Counted from the first letter of the stretch, positions 1-8,873 are shown. The stretch is DNA of 64,000 nucleotides from Rhodospirillales bacterium URHD0017 (GCA_900110395.1 FODP01000009.1:186001-250000), one strand, 5' to 3'. Notes: a model not told the origin generated them from the sequence alone. Program-made: numbers and translations.

Positions 1-257
1 GGCAGACGCTTCTTCAGCTGAGCCGCCTCTTCCTCGGCCATGGCCTTCATGTCCGGATCGGCCGCCAGCGCCTCCGCCTCCTTCAATTCGGTCTCGGCCT
101 TGCGCCAGTCGCCGATCGCCTCGACCAGCGGCCCGAGGTCCGAGTACTCCTTGGAGGCCGCGACGAACTTCTGCGAATCGAGAGCGCCGCCCGACAGGCT
201 CGCCTGGAGCTCGGCATAGCGGGCGGTGATCTGGTCGAGTTTGTGCAGCAGGGACAT
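1..257 (-). CDS. prfA: Peptide chain release factor 1, N-terminal part (runs off the window)
   Basis: Only the first 85 or so codons are in the window. The protein begins MSLLHKLDQITARYAELQ and continues as the charged helical N-terminal domain typical of class I release factors (GALDSQKFVAASKEYSDL). The GGQ and PxT regions lie beyond the edge. Release factor 1 ends translation at UAA and UAG in the cytoplasm. It follows hisS on the same strand, a common alphaproteobacterial order, but a palindromic repeat separates the two. The assignment rests on the N-terminal sequence and this synteny. Confidence 0.85.
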   Translation of the reverse strand, partial: MSLLHKLDQITARYAELQASLSGGALDSQKFVAASKEYSDLGPLVEAIGDWRKAETELKEAEALAADPDMKAMAEEEAAQLKKRL

Positions 258-306
258 GGAAGGCCGCTCGTTACACAAAACCGCCGCGAGGTGCAAATCC
301 AGCGCA

Positions 307-438
307 TTCCTCCCCAGCGAAGATGGGGCGGTGTCGGCGTCTTACGCCGACGGAGGGGTCATGAACACCGGTTGTGATGCTCATGATCCCTCCGTCGCCG
401 TATGACGGCGACACCTCCCCAGCTTCGCTAGGGAGGAA
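307..438. repeat. Long palindromic dispersed repeat, copy A1
   Basis: This is an imperfect inverted repeat between hisS and prfA. The left half contains tcggcgtcttacgccga and ggaggggtcatga. The right half contains tcatgatccctccgtc and the mirrored tcgccgtatgacggcga. Both ends carry ctcccc/ggggag-type arms. A close second copy lies at 6666-6798 and a decayed one near 16757-16900, so this is a dispersed intergenic element and not a gene-specific terminator. It could form a large hairpin in the hisS transcript. Confidence 0.8.
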
Positions 439-445
439 CGCGTGG

Positions 446-1693
446 CTAACCTGCAGGCTTCAGGGCTTCGCCCAGGGCATCGAGCGCCACCTCGCGCTGC
501 TCGCCGCTGTCGAGGTCTTTCAGCTGCGCGACGCCCTTGGCGAGCTCGTCGTCGCCGATGATCAGCACGGCGCGGGCGTTGAGCTTGTTGGCGCGCTGCA
601 TGCGCCGCTTCATGTTGCCGCGATAGTCCTGCTCGACGGCGATGCCCTGGCGGCGCAGCGCACGGGCGAGGCCCAGCGCCCTGGCCTCGGCCGCGGCGCC
701 CAGCGGGGCGATCACGACGGCACGCGGCAACGGCGCGGGGTCGTTGCACAGCATGGCCAGCCGCTCGATGCCGCCAGCCCAGCCAATGCCGGCCGTCGGC
801 GGGCCGCCCAATTCGGCGATCAGGCCATCGTAGCGGCCACCACCCAGCACGGTGCCCTGGGCGCCGATGTGCGTCGTCACGAACTCGAAGGCGGTGTGAG
901 TGTAGTAGTCGAGCCCGCGCACCAGCGCAGGATCGACCTCGAACGGCACGCCGGCCGCCGCGAGCCCATCCTTCACGGCCGAAAAGAAATCCCGGCTCGC
1001 CTGGTTCAGGTGGTCGGCGAAGGATGGCGCGTTGGCGTTGATCGCCTTGTCGCCGTCGTCCTTGCTGTCGAGGATGCGCAGGGGATTGCGCTGCAGGCGG
1101 TCGCGCGAATCCTCTGACAGCTTGGCGATATGACCGGAATAGTAGTCGACCAGCACCTTGCGGTAGCCGGCGCGGCTTTCCGGGTCACCCAGCGAGTTCA
1201 GCTTGAGCCCGCAGCGATCGAGGATGCCCAGCCGGTCGAGGATGTCGGCCGCCACCGAGATCACCTCGATGTCAGCGCCGGGTTCAGGCGCGCCCAGCAC
1301 TTCCAGGTCGATCTGGTGGAACTGGCGCTGGCGGCCCTTCTGCGGCCGCTCGTAACGGAACATCGGGCCGGCGGCGAAGAGCTTCAGCGGCAGCTGCTGG
1401 CCGAGCTCGCCGTTGGACACGAAGGCGCGGCAGATGCCGGCGGTGTATTCCGGCCGCAAGGTGAGCGATTCACCGCCGCGGTCGGTGAAGGTGTACATCT
1501 CCTTGGAGACGACGTCGGTCGTCTCGCCGATGCCGCGGGCGAACAGCTCGGTGAACTCGAAGATGGGCGTGGCCATCTCGCGATAGCCATAGAGGCGCGC
1601 CACGTCGCGCGCCGTGTCGATGACGTGCGCGAAGCGCCGGTATTCGTCGGGAAGAAGGTCGTGCGTGCCGCGCACGGGCTGCAGTTTGCTCAC
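446..1693 (-). CDS. hisS: Histidine--tRNA ligase
   Basis: The 415-aa protein charges tRNA-His with histidine in the cytoplasm. It starts MSKLQPVRGTHDLLPDE, the usual class II HisRS opening. Visible motifs are the motif 2 region RYERPQKGRQRQFHQ, the histidine-binding block LVRGLDYYTHTAFEF, and the motif 3 region GGGRYDGLIAELGG followed by GIGWAGGIER. A C-terminal anticodon-binding domain follows. Length is normal for the family. It lies 46 nt downstream of ispG on the same strand, so co-transcription is likely. Confidence 0.97.
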   Translation of the reverse strand: MSKLQPVRGTHDLLPDEYRRFAHVIDTARDVARLYGYREMATPIFEFTELFARGIGETTDVVSKEMYTFTDRGGESLTLRPEYTAGICRAFVSNGELGQQLPLKLFAAGPMFRYERPQKGRQRQFHQIDLEVLGAPEPGADIEVISVAADILDRLGILDRCGLKLNSLGDPESRAGYRKVLVDYYSGHIAKLSEDSRDRLQRNPLRILDSKDDGDKAINANAPSFADHLNQASRDFFSAVKDGLAAAGVPFEVDPALVRGLDYYTHTAFEFVTTHIGAQGTVLGGGRYDGLIAELGGPPTAGIGWAGGIERLAMLCNDPAPLPRAVVIAPLGAAAEARALGLARALRRQGIAVEQDYRGNMKRRMQRANKLNARAVLIIGDDELAKGVAQLKDLDSGEQREVALDALGEALKPAG

Positions 1694-1739
1694 GGAAAGT
1701 CGCCCTGGATTGATCGTCGAAGAAGAGAGCTGAAAAGCG

Positions 1740-2879
1740 CTACTCGGCGGCGGCGGCGTGGTGTCGCTCGGCCTCTGCCGCCTTCGCAGCCTCGATCTCG
1801 GCGGCCTTCTTCTCGATCAGCTCGACAAGATGATCGACGACGCTGGCGTCCTTCAGGCGATGATGCGGTACGCCCGCAATGTAGACCTGATGGGTGTTGT
1901 TGCCGCCGCCGGTGAAGCCGATGTCGGTCTCGCGCGCCTCGCCCGGCCCGTTCACGACGCAGCCGATCACCGACACGGTCATGGGCGTGGTGATGTGGGC
2001 GACGCGCTTCTCCAGCGCCTCGACGGTGCGGATGACGTCGTACTGCTGGCGGGCGCAGGACGGGCAGGAGATGATGTTGACGCCGCGGTGACGCAGGTTC
2101 AGCGCCTTCAGGAGCTCGAAGCCGACCTTGACCTCTTCCTCGGGCTCGGCCGACAGCGAGACGCGGACCGTGTCGCCGATGCCGGCCCACAAGAGCGAGC
2201 CCAGCCCGATCGACGACTTCACCGTGCCGGTGCGCAGCGCCCCCGCTTCGGTGACGCCGATATGCAGGGGATAGTCGCAGGCGTCGGCGAGCTGTTGATA
2301 AGCCGCGACCGCCAGGAAGACGTCCGACGCCTTCACGCTGATCTTGAACTCGTGGAAGTCGTGATCCTGCAGGATGCGCGCATGGTCGAGCGCGCTCTCG
2401 ACCATCGCCTCCGGGCAGGGCTCGCCGTACTTCTCCAGGAGGTCCTTCTCGAGCGAGCCGGCATTGACGCCGATGCGCATGGAGCAGCCATGGTCCTTGG
2501 CGGCCTGGACCACCTCGCGCACCCGCTCGGCGCTGCCGATGTTGCCGGGATTGATGCGCAGGCAGGCGGCTCCCGCCTTGGCGGCCTCGATGGCGCGCCG
2601 GTAGTGAAAATGGATATCGGCCACGATCGGCACCTTCGATGCCTTGACGATGGCCGGCAGCGCCGCCGTGGACGCCTCGTCCGGGCAGGAAACCCGCACG
2701 ATATCGACGCCGGCCTCCTCGGACCGGCGGATCTGGTCGATGGTCGCCTGGGCATCGGCGGTCAGCGTGTTGGTCATGGTCTGGACCGTGATCGGCGAAT
2801 CGCCGCCGACCGGGACGGACCCGACCATGATGCGCCGCGACTTGCGGCGCACGATGTCGCGATAGGGCCTGATGCTCAT
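1740..2879 (-). CDS. ispG: 4-hydroxy-3-methylbut-2-en-1-yl diphosphate synthase
   Basis: IspG (GcpE) carries out the penultimate step of the MEP isoprenoid pathway using a [4Fe-4S] cluster. The protein has the TIM-barrel N-terminal part (VGGDSPITVQTMTNT, LRINPGNIG). The C-terminal cluster ligands are CPSC in NIISCPSCARQQYD and the cysteine of SVIGCVVNGPGEA. I chose the ATG giving MSIRPYRDIVRRKSR because homologous sequence starts there. An in-frame ATG ten codons upstream (to 2909) is possible, and neither has a strong ribosome binding site. The C-terminus ends in an Ala/Glu-rich tail. It lies between rodZ-like and hisS. Confidence 0.95.
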   Translation of the reverse strand: MSIRPYRDIVRRKSRRIMVGSVPVGGDSPITVQTMTNTLTADAQATIDQIRRSEEAGVDIVRVSCPDEASTAALPAIVKASKVPIVADIHFHYRRAIEAAKAGAACLRINPGNIGSAERVREVVQAAKDHGCSMRIGVNAGSLEKDLLEKYGEPCPEAMVESALDHARILQDHDFHEFKISVKASDVFLAVAAYQQLADACDYPLHIGVTEAGALRTGTVKSSIGLGSLLWAGIGDTVRVSLSAEPEEEVKVGFELLKALNLRHRGVNIISCPSCARQQYDVIRTVEALEKRVAHITTPMTVSVIGCVVNGPGEARETDIGFTGGGNNTHQVYIAGVPHHRLKDASVVDHLVELIEKKAAEIEAAKAAEAERHHAAAAE

Positions 2880-2965
2880 GGCGCAAATGTAGTCGCGCCG
2901 GCCGGGCATATCCAGCCGGCGCCAGAGGCCTTAATGACGCTAGATGACGCCAGTGATACAGCCCC

Positions 2966-3038
2966 GCTGTCATCCCGAGCGTAGCGAGGGACCTCTCCTG
3001 TTGCCTTAAAGGCCCCTCGCTGCGCTCGGGGTGACAGG
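2966..3038. repeat. CHPERSEG-type palindromic intergenic repeat
   Basis: The two arms are tgtcatcccgagcgtagcga (from 2968) and tcgctgcgctcggggtgaca (ending at 3035), near-perfect reverse complements around a 28-nt centre. The core is widely recognised in bacterial genomes because its translation reads CHPERSEG or similar. It sits between the rodZ-like gene and ispG, starting just downstream of the rodZ-like stop codon, and may act as a hairpin terminator or processing site. Confidence 0.8.
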
Positions 3039-3062
3039 CTCGCTCATAAGCGACAGTCGGAG

Positions 3063-4109
3063 CTAGCGGGCGTCGACGATGCGGTAGGCGATACCGGCCG
3101 GCACGACGTAGCTCTCGCCGGCCCGCACGTAGGTCTGCGCCAGCACGTCGCCGTTGGGCGCACGCAGCTCGATCCAGCTGTTGCCGCGCACCCGGACGGT
3201 CGTGTCGGCGCGAACCGGAAGAATGGCCGGGGGCTCCGTTGCCGGCGGACGCGCTGCCTCCTCGACGGCCGGTACCGCTGCCTGTTGCGGCGGCTGAGGT
3301 TGCTGCTGCGTGGCGACACGCGGCTGCTCGGCAGCGGCCGGCGGCTGGGCGGCCTGCGCCTGACCCGGGCCGGGAAGAGTCATCACCACAGGCGGCGGCG
3401 GAGGCGGCGGAACCGCAGCGACGACCGGCGGAGCGAGCGGCGTGCCCTGGGGCGGCGGTGGCGGCGGAGCGGCCGCTTCACGGCGCGCCGGCCAGACTTC
3501 GGGCGGCAGGTTGCCGGGCGCCGGACGCGCCTCCTGGGTCGGCTGAGCCGGCGGCGGCACCTGCCCCGCCGGAGCTTGGGCCGGCACGTTGGCGGTCGCG
3601 GGCGGCTGAGCCTCGGTCGATGGCGCCGGGCCGGGATGGGAGGCCAGCAGGCGATCCGGCACCGGCGGCACCTTTTCCGCCACAACCGACTGCTCGCGCG
3701 GCAGGTAATGCCAGGCGGCATAGCCGACGCCGACGACCAGCAGGATGGTGAGCACGGCCAGCCCGATCGGCGCCCTTCTTTCAACGATAGGGAAATCAGC
3801 CGGCAGGGTGACAGGACGCTTGATCGGAACCGGACCGGACAGATGATAGGCGGTCATGACCTTTTCGGGGTCGAGACCGACATGCGCTGCATAGGCGCGC
3901 AGGAAGGCGGGGACGTAGGCAGCACCCGGCAGCTTGTCGAACCGACCCTCCTCGATCGCCTCGAGGTTGGTGCGGCGAATTTTCAAACTCTTCTCGACCT
4001 GTGCGAGGTCGAGGCCGCGCGCTTCGCGCTGATCGCGCAGCAAGCGACCTACTGCACGACCCGGCGAGGCTTCGCGTTCCAGCGCACGCCAATCGACCTG
4101 ATCCGGCAT
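3063..4109 (-). CDS. rodZ: RodZ-like cytoskeletal/HTH membrane protein with short C-terminal domain
   Basis: The 348-aa protein has an N-terminal Cro/C1-type helix-turn-helix (about 18-85: LLRDQREARGLDLAQVEKSL, AIEEGRFDKLPGAAY). One membrane segment follows (about 114-136, IGLAVLTILLVVGVGYAAWH), then a roughly 160-residue Pro/Ala/Gln-rich periplasmic linker, then a small beta domain (RVRGNSWIELRAPNGDVLAQ). This is the RodZ plan: the protein links MreB to the cell-wall elongation complex. The C-terminal DUF4115-like domain stops after GIAYRIVDAR, earlier than usual, next to a palindromic repeat. Neighbours ptsP and ispG fit alphaproteobacterial synteny. Confidence 0.8.
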   Translation of the reverse strand: MPDQVDWRALEREASPGRAVGRLLRDQREARGLDLAQVEKSLKIRRTNLEAIEEGRFDKLPGAAYVPAFLRAYAAHVGLDPEKVMTAYHLSGPVPIKRPVTLPADFPIVERRAPIGLAVLTILLVVGVGYAAWHYLPREQSVVAEKVPPVPDRLLASHPGPAPSTEAQPPATANVPAQAPAGQVPPPAQPTQEARPAPGNLPPEVWPARREAAAPPPPPPQGTPLAPPVVAAVPPPPPPPVVMTLPGPGQAQAAQPPAAAEQPRVATQQQPQPPQQAAVPAVEEAARPPATEPPAILPVRADTTVRVRGNSWIELRAPNGDVLAQTYVRAGESYVVPAGIAYRIVDAR

Positions 4110-4184
4110 GATGTCCCCTGCTACCTGCTAGTCCCCTCTCAAAAACGTTTTACCAGAGGCCTACCGACAGTTGGAGTCTTATCG

Positions 4185-6449
4185 TCAAATTTCGATCGCA
4201 TGATCGGCAGCAAAGAGACGAAGAGTCTCACGCATCGGTCTGTCCGGTTGTGAAAGCGCAGCGTTCATGAAACCAGTCACCTCATTGAGATCGAGCGAAC
4301 GGATCATGGCCTTTACCGGACCGATCGCGCCGGGCGACATCGAGAGCGTGCGCACGCCGACAGCAAGCAGGGCCAGCGCCTCGACGGGACGGCCTGCCAT
4401 CTCGCCGCAGACCGATAGTTCGACCCCGGCCGGCCGGACCTTTTCCACCACAAAATGTAGCAGTCTGAGGAGCGGTGGGGACAAGCTGTCGTAGCGTCCG
4501 GCAACCCGGGTGTTGCCCCGGTCGGCAGCGTAAAGGAACTGCAGGAGGTCGTTCGTCCCCACCGAGATGAAGTCGACGTGGGGCAGCAGGCTGTCGAGCT
4601 GCCAGGCCAGCGCCGGCACTTCGAACATAACGCCAACACGCAGGCGCTCCGGGACCAGCTGGCCGCGCCGCCTGGCACGCTCGAGCTCGAGTTCGAGCAG
4701 GGCACGCGCACGCATGAGCTCGCTCACCTCGGCGATCATCGGGAACATCACCGACAACGGCCGACCATTGGCGCCCTGGATTAAGGCACGCAATTGCCGA
4801 CGCAACATCGCCGGCCGATCGAGGCCGATGCGGATGGCGCGCCAACCCATGGCGGGATTGTCGTCGCCGAAGGCGCCGACATAGGGCAGCACCTTGTCGC
4901 CCCCGACATCGAGCGTGCGAAAAGTCACCGGTCGCCCGTCGGCGACGTCGAGCACGCGGCTGTAGAGCCAGGTCTGCGCATCGACGTCGGGAAACTCCGA
5001 ACGCACCATGAACGGGATCTCGGTCCGGTACAGGCCGACACCGTCGGCGCCGGTCTCATCGAGATGCTGCATGTCGATCAACAGACCGGCGTTCATGTGC
5101 AGCGAGATGCGCGCCTGATCGCGCGTCGCCGACGGCAGGTCGCGCAGCGCCATGTACTTGCGCCGCCGCTCGTCGCGCGCCTCGATCGCGGCATGGATGG
5201 TCTGCAGGATGTCGTCGGCCGGCCGCACCAGGACCTGCGCATTGTCGCCGTCGACGACGATGGCGTCGCCCGGCTCGATGCGGGCCAGCACGTCGGGCGC
5301 GCGGCCGACGACCGGAATGTCGAGCGCGCGGGCGACGATGGCGACGTGGCTCATCGCCGATCCTTCTTCGAGCACCAGGCCGCGCAGCCGCGTGCGGTCG
5401 TAGTCGAGCAGCTCGGCCGGGCCCATGTCGCGGGCGATGATGATCATGTCGTCGGGATGCGACGCCGGGTCGGCGACGGCGCGGCCGGCCAGTCGCAGCA
5501 GCACCCGGTTGGTGAGGTCCTGCAGGTCGCTCAGCCGCTCGCGGATATAGGGATCGGTCGACTGGCCGAGCCGCGCGCGCACGTCGTCGAAGCTGCGCTG
5601 CACGCCGGCCTCGGCGGTGAGGCCCGAGCCGATGGCTTCGCGTATGCGCTCGAGCCAACCGCGATCGTCGACGAACATGCGGAAGGTTTCCAGGATCTCG
5701 CGCTGCTCGCCCGACTGCATGTCGTGCGCCTCGAGCATGCGGTCGACATGCTCGCGCACGCCATGTGCGGCTTCTTCGAAGCGCTTCAGCTCCTGGCCGA
5801 TATCCTCGGCGACGACCTTCTGGATCGAGATGCGCGGCTCGTGCAGCACCGCGTGTCCGATGGCGACGCCCGGCGTCAGCTGCACGCCGTCGACGCGCAG
5901 CGGCAGGAGTCCCAGGCCGTCGACCTGCTGGACCTCGTTGGGGCTGACGAAATGACCGGCCGCGATGAGCTCCGCCAGCACCATGGCGATGGTCTGCAGC
6001 GTCTCGATCTCTTCTTCGTCGTAGTGGCGGCGTGTGCGGTTCTGCACCACCAGCACGCCGAGCACGCGCCCGGCACGCACGATCGGCACACCGGCCAGCG
6101 AATGGTAGATCTCCTCGCCCGTCTCCGGCCGGTAGGCGTATTGCGGATGGCTCTGGGCGTCGGCCAGCGACAGGGGCCGATTATGCGCGGCGATGTCGCC
6201 GACCAGGCCCTCGCCGACCCGCAGGCGCGTGCGGTGCACGGCCGAGGGATTGAGGCCCTGGGTGGCGAACAGTTCCAGCACCTCGCCGGCCCGCAGCAGA
6301 TAGATCGAGCAGACCTCGGCCACCATCTCGTTGGCGACCAGGCGCACGACCTCGCCCAGCGGGTCCTCGATGGACTCCGCACGCGCCATCGTGTCCCGGA
6401 GCCGCTTTAGGAGCATTCGCGGTCCGGCCGGGGGAGTTGTTCTCTCCAT
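4185..6449 (-). CDS. ptsP: Phosphoenolpyruvate--protein phosphotransferase PtsP (EI-Ntr)
   Basis: The 754-aa enzyme I of the nitrogen PTS takes phosphate from PEP and passes it to NPr. An N-terminal GAF domain (about 20-165, with SIYLLRAGEVLELFATQGL) is followed by the enzyme I domains: the PEP-utilising N-terminal part (LTPGVAIGHAVLHEP, near 190), the swivelling phosphohistidine domain with His368 in EEGSAMSHVAIVARAL, and the PEP-binding barrel (GADGVGLYRTEIPFM, ISVGTNDLLQF, LSVCGEMAGRP). Length and domain order are normal. It is 75 nt upstream of the rodZ-like gene on the same strand. Confidence 0.95.
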   Translation of the reverse strand: MERTTPPAGPRMLLKRLRDTMARAESIEDPLGEVVRLVANEMVAEVCSIYLLRAGEVLELFATQGLNPSAVHRTRLRVGEGLVGDIAAHNRPLSLADAQSHPQYAYRPETGEEIYHSLAGVPIVRAGRVLGVLVVQNRTRRHYDEEEIETLQTIAMVLAELIAAGHFVSPNEVQQVDGLGLLPLRVDGVQLTPGVAIGHAVLHEPRISIQKVVAEDIGQELKRFEEAAHGVREHVDRMLEAHDMQSGEQREILETFRMFVDDRGWLERIREAIGSGLTAEAGVQRSFDDVRARLGQSTDPYIRERLSDLQDLTNRVLLRLAGRAVADPASHPDDMIIIARDMGPAELLDYDRTRLRGLVLEEGSAMSHVAIVARALDIPVVGRAPDVLARIEPGDAIVVDGDNAQVLVRPADDILQTIHAAIEARDERRRKYMALRDLPSATRDQARISLHMNAGLLIDMQHLDETGADGVGLYRTEIPFMVRSEFPDVDAQTWLYSRVLDVADGRPVTFRTLDVGGDKVLPYVGAFGDDNPAMGWRAIRIGLDRPAMLRRQLRALIQGANGRPLSVMFPMIAEVSELMRARALLELELERARRRGQLVPERLRVGVMFEVPALAWQLDSLLPHVDFISVGTNDLLQFLYAADRGNTRVAGRYDSLSPPLLRLLHFVVEKVRPAGVELSVCGEMAGRPVEALALLAVGVRTLSMSPGAIGPVKAMIRSLDLNEVTGFMNAALSQPDRPMRETLRLFAADHAIEI

Positions 6450-6619
6450 GCTCAGACCGCTAGATGCTTGAGTCGGATGACGACAAAGCTACGGTCGGTA
6501 ATGCACGCGCAAATGCGCCAAGCCGCCGATTGGCGGGCATTTTGGCAGGTCATATGAGCGTGCTTGGCGCGCATGGCGTGCTTATAGCAAGACCTGCGCC
6601 GAACTGCCTACCCGCCTTG

Positions 6620-6650
6620 TTCGCATAAGCAGCAGAGAAACTTATGCGAA
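6620..6650. repeat. Perfect 10-bp inverted repeat, 11-nt loop
   Basis: The arms are TTCGCATAAG (6620-6629) and CTTATGCGAA (6641-6650), perfect reverse complements, 170 nt upstream of the ptsP start. There is no U-run on either side, so a regulator-binding site or an RNA hairpin is more likely than an intrinsic terminator. Confidence 0.55.
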
Positions 6651-6665
6651 AGCAACGCTTGCAGT

Positions 6666-6798
6666 GCTCCTCCCCACGCGCAGCGTGGGGAGGTGTCGGC
6701 GTCATACGCCGACGGAGGGGTCATAAGTCGCCTTGAGGCTTCCGACCCCTCCGTCAGCGTATGACGCTGACACCTCCCCAACTTCGTTGGGGAGGAAG
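6666..6798. repeat. Long palindromic dispersed repeat, copy A2
   Basis: This is the same element as at 307-438. It carries gtgtcggcgtcatacgccga and ggaggggtcata on the left, cccctccgtcagcgtatgac on the right, and flanking cctcccc/ggggagg arms. It abuts the 3' end of lysC. Confidence 0.8.
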
Positions 6799-6805
6799 GC
6801 CAGGC

Positions 6806-8053
6806 TCAGGCGGCGTCAAGCTCATAGGCTGTGTGCAGAGCCCGCACCGCGAGCTCGGTGTATTCGGCGGCCACCAGCACGCTGATCTTGATCTCGGAGG
6901 TCGAGATCACCTGGATGTTTATCCCCTTGCCGGCCAAGGTCTCGAACATCTTCAGCGCCACGCCGGCATGGCTGCGCATGCCGACGCCGATCACCGAGAT
7001 CTTGGCGACGTTGATGTCGGACTGCACCTCGGCGAACTTGAGCGTGGCCTTGGCCTTCTGCAGAAGCTCGACGGCGCGCGCGAGGTCGGCCCGCGGCACC
7101 GTGAAGGTGATGTCGGTCGAGCTGCCGTCGAGCGAGACGTTCTGCACGATCATGTCGACGTTGACGTTGGCCTGGGCGAGCGGACCGAAGATCGCCGCCG
7201 CCACGCCCGGCCGGTCGGCCACGCGGGTGACCGTGATCTTGGCCTCGTCCTTGGCGAAGGCGATGCCGCTCACGACGGATTTCTCGAGTCCCTGGGCCAT
7301 GATCTCTTCCTCATCCACAACCATCGTGCCGGGCAGGTCGCTGCCCAGGGCGGCGTCGAACGACGACAGAACCTGCACGCGCACGTGGTGGTTCATCGCC
7401 ATCTCGACCGAACGCGTCTGCAGCACCTTGGAGCCCTGCGACGCCATCTCGAGCATCTCCTCGTAGGTCACCTGGTCGATCTTGCGCGCCTTCTCGACGA
7501 TCCGGGGATCGGTCGTGTAGACGCCGTCGACGTCGGTGTAGATGTCGCAGCGGTCGGCCTTGAGCGCAGCGGCCAGGGCGACGGCCGACGTGTCCGAGCC
7601 GCCACGGCCCAAGGTCGTCACGCGGCCTTCCGGCGACAGGCCCTGGAAGCCCGGCACGATCGGCACCTCGCCGGCCGCCATGGCCTTCGCCATGTCGGCG
7701 GTCTCGATGTCGACGATGCGGGCCTTGGCATAGGCCGCGTCGGTGCGGATCGGGATCTGCCACGACATCCACGAGCGCGACTTCACGCCCATCTGCTGCA
7801 GCGCCATTGCCAGCAGGCCGATCGTCACCTGCTCGCCGGTCGCCACGACGACGTCGTACTCGCGGGCATCGTGCAAGGGCGCGATCTCGTTGACCCATTT
7901 GACGAGCTGGTTGGTGGCGCCGGACATGGCCGACACCACGACCGCGACCTCGTTGCCGCGCGCGACCTCGGCCTTCACCTTGCTGGCGACGTTCTTGATG
8001 CGATCCGTGTCGCCAACCGAAGTGCCGCCGAATTTGAGAACGATGCGCGCCAT
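6806..8053 (-). CDS. lysC: Aspartate kinase
   Basis: The 415-aa enzyme phosphorylates L-aspartate, the first step to lysine, threonine, methionine and diaminopimelate. It opens MARIVLKFGGTSVGD, the canonical kinase start. GRGGSDTSAVALAAAL and YTDVDGVYTTDPRIV mark the catalytic domain, and two ACT domains at the C-terminus (from about 270, ITVTRVADRPGVAAAIF; then ISVIGVGMRSHAGVALKMF) provide feedback control. The frame is open upstream to 8251, but homology begins at this ATG. It diverges from ubiG. Confidence 0.96.
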   Translation of the reverse strand: MARIVLKFGGTSVGDTDRIKNVASKVKAEVARGNEVAVVVSAMSGATNQLVKWVNEIAPLHDAREYDVVVATGEQVTIGLLAMALQQMGVKSRSWMSWQIPIRTDAAYAKARIVDIETADMAKAMAAGEVPIVPGFQGLSPEGRVTTLGRGGSDTSAVALAAALKADRCDIYTDVDGVYTTDPRIVEKARKIDQVTYEEMLEMASQGSKVLQTRSVEMAMNHHVRVQVLSSFDAALGSDLPGTMVVDEEEIMAQGLEKSVVSGIAFAKDEAKITVTRVADRPGVAAAIFGPLAQANVNVDMIVQNVSLDGSSTDITFTVPRADLARAVELLQKAKATLKFAEVQSDINVAKISVIGVGMRSHAGVALKMFETLAGKGINIQVISTSEIKISVLVAAEYTELAVRALHTAYELDAA

Positions 8054-8114
8054 GGACCTGCTCGAAAGCGGGGTATAGACACCGGGGGCACCATTCGGGT
8101 CAAGGGCAGCGATC

Positions 8115-8873
8115 ATGGGCACTCCGACAAGCGCTCCTGGGCAAACCACCGTCGATCCGGCCGAAATCGAGCGCTTCTCGCGCATCGCCGCCGAATGGTG
8201 GGACCCGACCGGCAAGTTCGCGCCCCTGCACCGGCTGAACCCGGTCCGCATCGGCTACATCCGCGACCGTGCCGCAGCCCACTGGCAGCGCGATCCCCTG
8301 TCCGGCTCGCCATTGAAGGACCTGTCGTTGCTCGACATCGGCTGCGGCGGCGGGCTTTTGAGCGAACCAATGGCCCGGCTGGGGGCGCGGGTGACGGGCG
8401 TCGACGCGGCCGCGAAGAACGTCTACGTCGCGGCCCTTCACGCCGAGGGACAGGCGCTGGCGATCGACTACCGCCAGGGCACGGCCGAGGCGCTGGCCGA
8501 AGCGGGTGCTGAGTTCGACATCGTGCTGGCGCTGGAGATCGTCGAGCACGTGGCCGACGTCGACCTTTTCCTGCGCTCGTGCGGCCGCATGGTGAAGCCG
8601 GGCGGCCTCTTGTTTCTCTCAACGCTCAACCGTACCGCCAAGGCATGGATGCTCGCCATCGCCGGCGCCGAGTATGTCTTGGGCTGGCTGCCGCGCGGCA
8701 CGCACGACTGGAAGAAGTTCCTGAAGCCGTCAGAAGTCGTGAACGGCCTGCGCGCGGGCGGCATCGAGGCGCAGGAGATCGTGGGCGTCGTCTACAGCCC
8801 GCTCGGCCGTGCCTGGTCGCTGAACAAGAGCGACCTTGACGTGAATTATATGCTTTACGGGACGAAGACTTAG
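8115..8873 (+). CDS. ubiG: Ubiquinone biosynthesis O-methyltransferase
   Basis: The 252-aa class I SAM methyltransferase carries out both O-methylations in ubiquinone synthesis. Diagnostic sequence includes VDPAEIERFSRIAAEWWDP, the SAM-binding LLDIGCGGGLLSEPMARLGA, LALEIVEHVADV, and the UbiG C-terminal stretch STLNRTAKAWMLAIAGAEY with LPRGTHDWKKFLKP. Length matches the family. Its stop codon overlaps the stop of the convergent DUF1178 gene. Confidence 0.96.
   Translation: MGTPTSAPGQTTVDPAEIERFSRIAAEWWDPTGKFAPLHRLNPVRIGYIRDRAAAHWQRDPLSGSPLKDLSLLDIGCGGGLLSEPMARLGARVTGVDAAAKNVYVAALHAEGQALAIDYRQGTAEALAEAGAEFDIVLALEIVEHVADVDLFLRSCGRMVKPGGLLFLSTLNRTAKAWMLAIAGAEYVLGWLPRGTHDWKKFLKPSEVVNGLRAGGIEAQEIVGVVYSPLGRAWSLNKSDLDVNYMLYGTKT

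Larger units (their letters stand above)
6450..6805. other. 356-nt intergenic region between lysC and ptsP
   Basis: Both flanking genes are on the minus strand, so this stretch is the lysC 3' end and the ptsP promoter region. It holds palindromic repeat A2 (6666-6798) and a separate perfect inverted repeat (6620-6650). I see no open reading frame with protein-like composition here, and no clear sigma-70 promoter. Confidence 0.6.

Noticed and set aside
3240..3620. Tandem-repeat structure in the rodZ-like gene
   Set aside because: The Pro/Ala/Gln-rich linker is low complexity but without a constant period, and such linkers are normal in RodZ proteins.
4794..6410. Plus-strand open frame of about 538 codons opposite ptsP
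   Set aside because: Composition is typical of antisense frames in GC-rich genes and the ptsP domains are complete on the other strand.
8054..8251. N-terminal extension of aspartate kinase
   Set aside because: Homology starts at ATG 8053; the extension overlaps ubiG and looks like translated antisense sequence.
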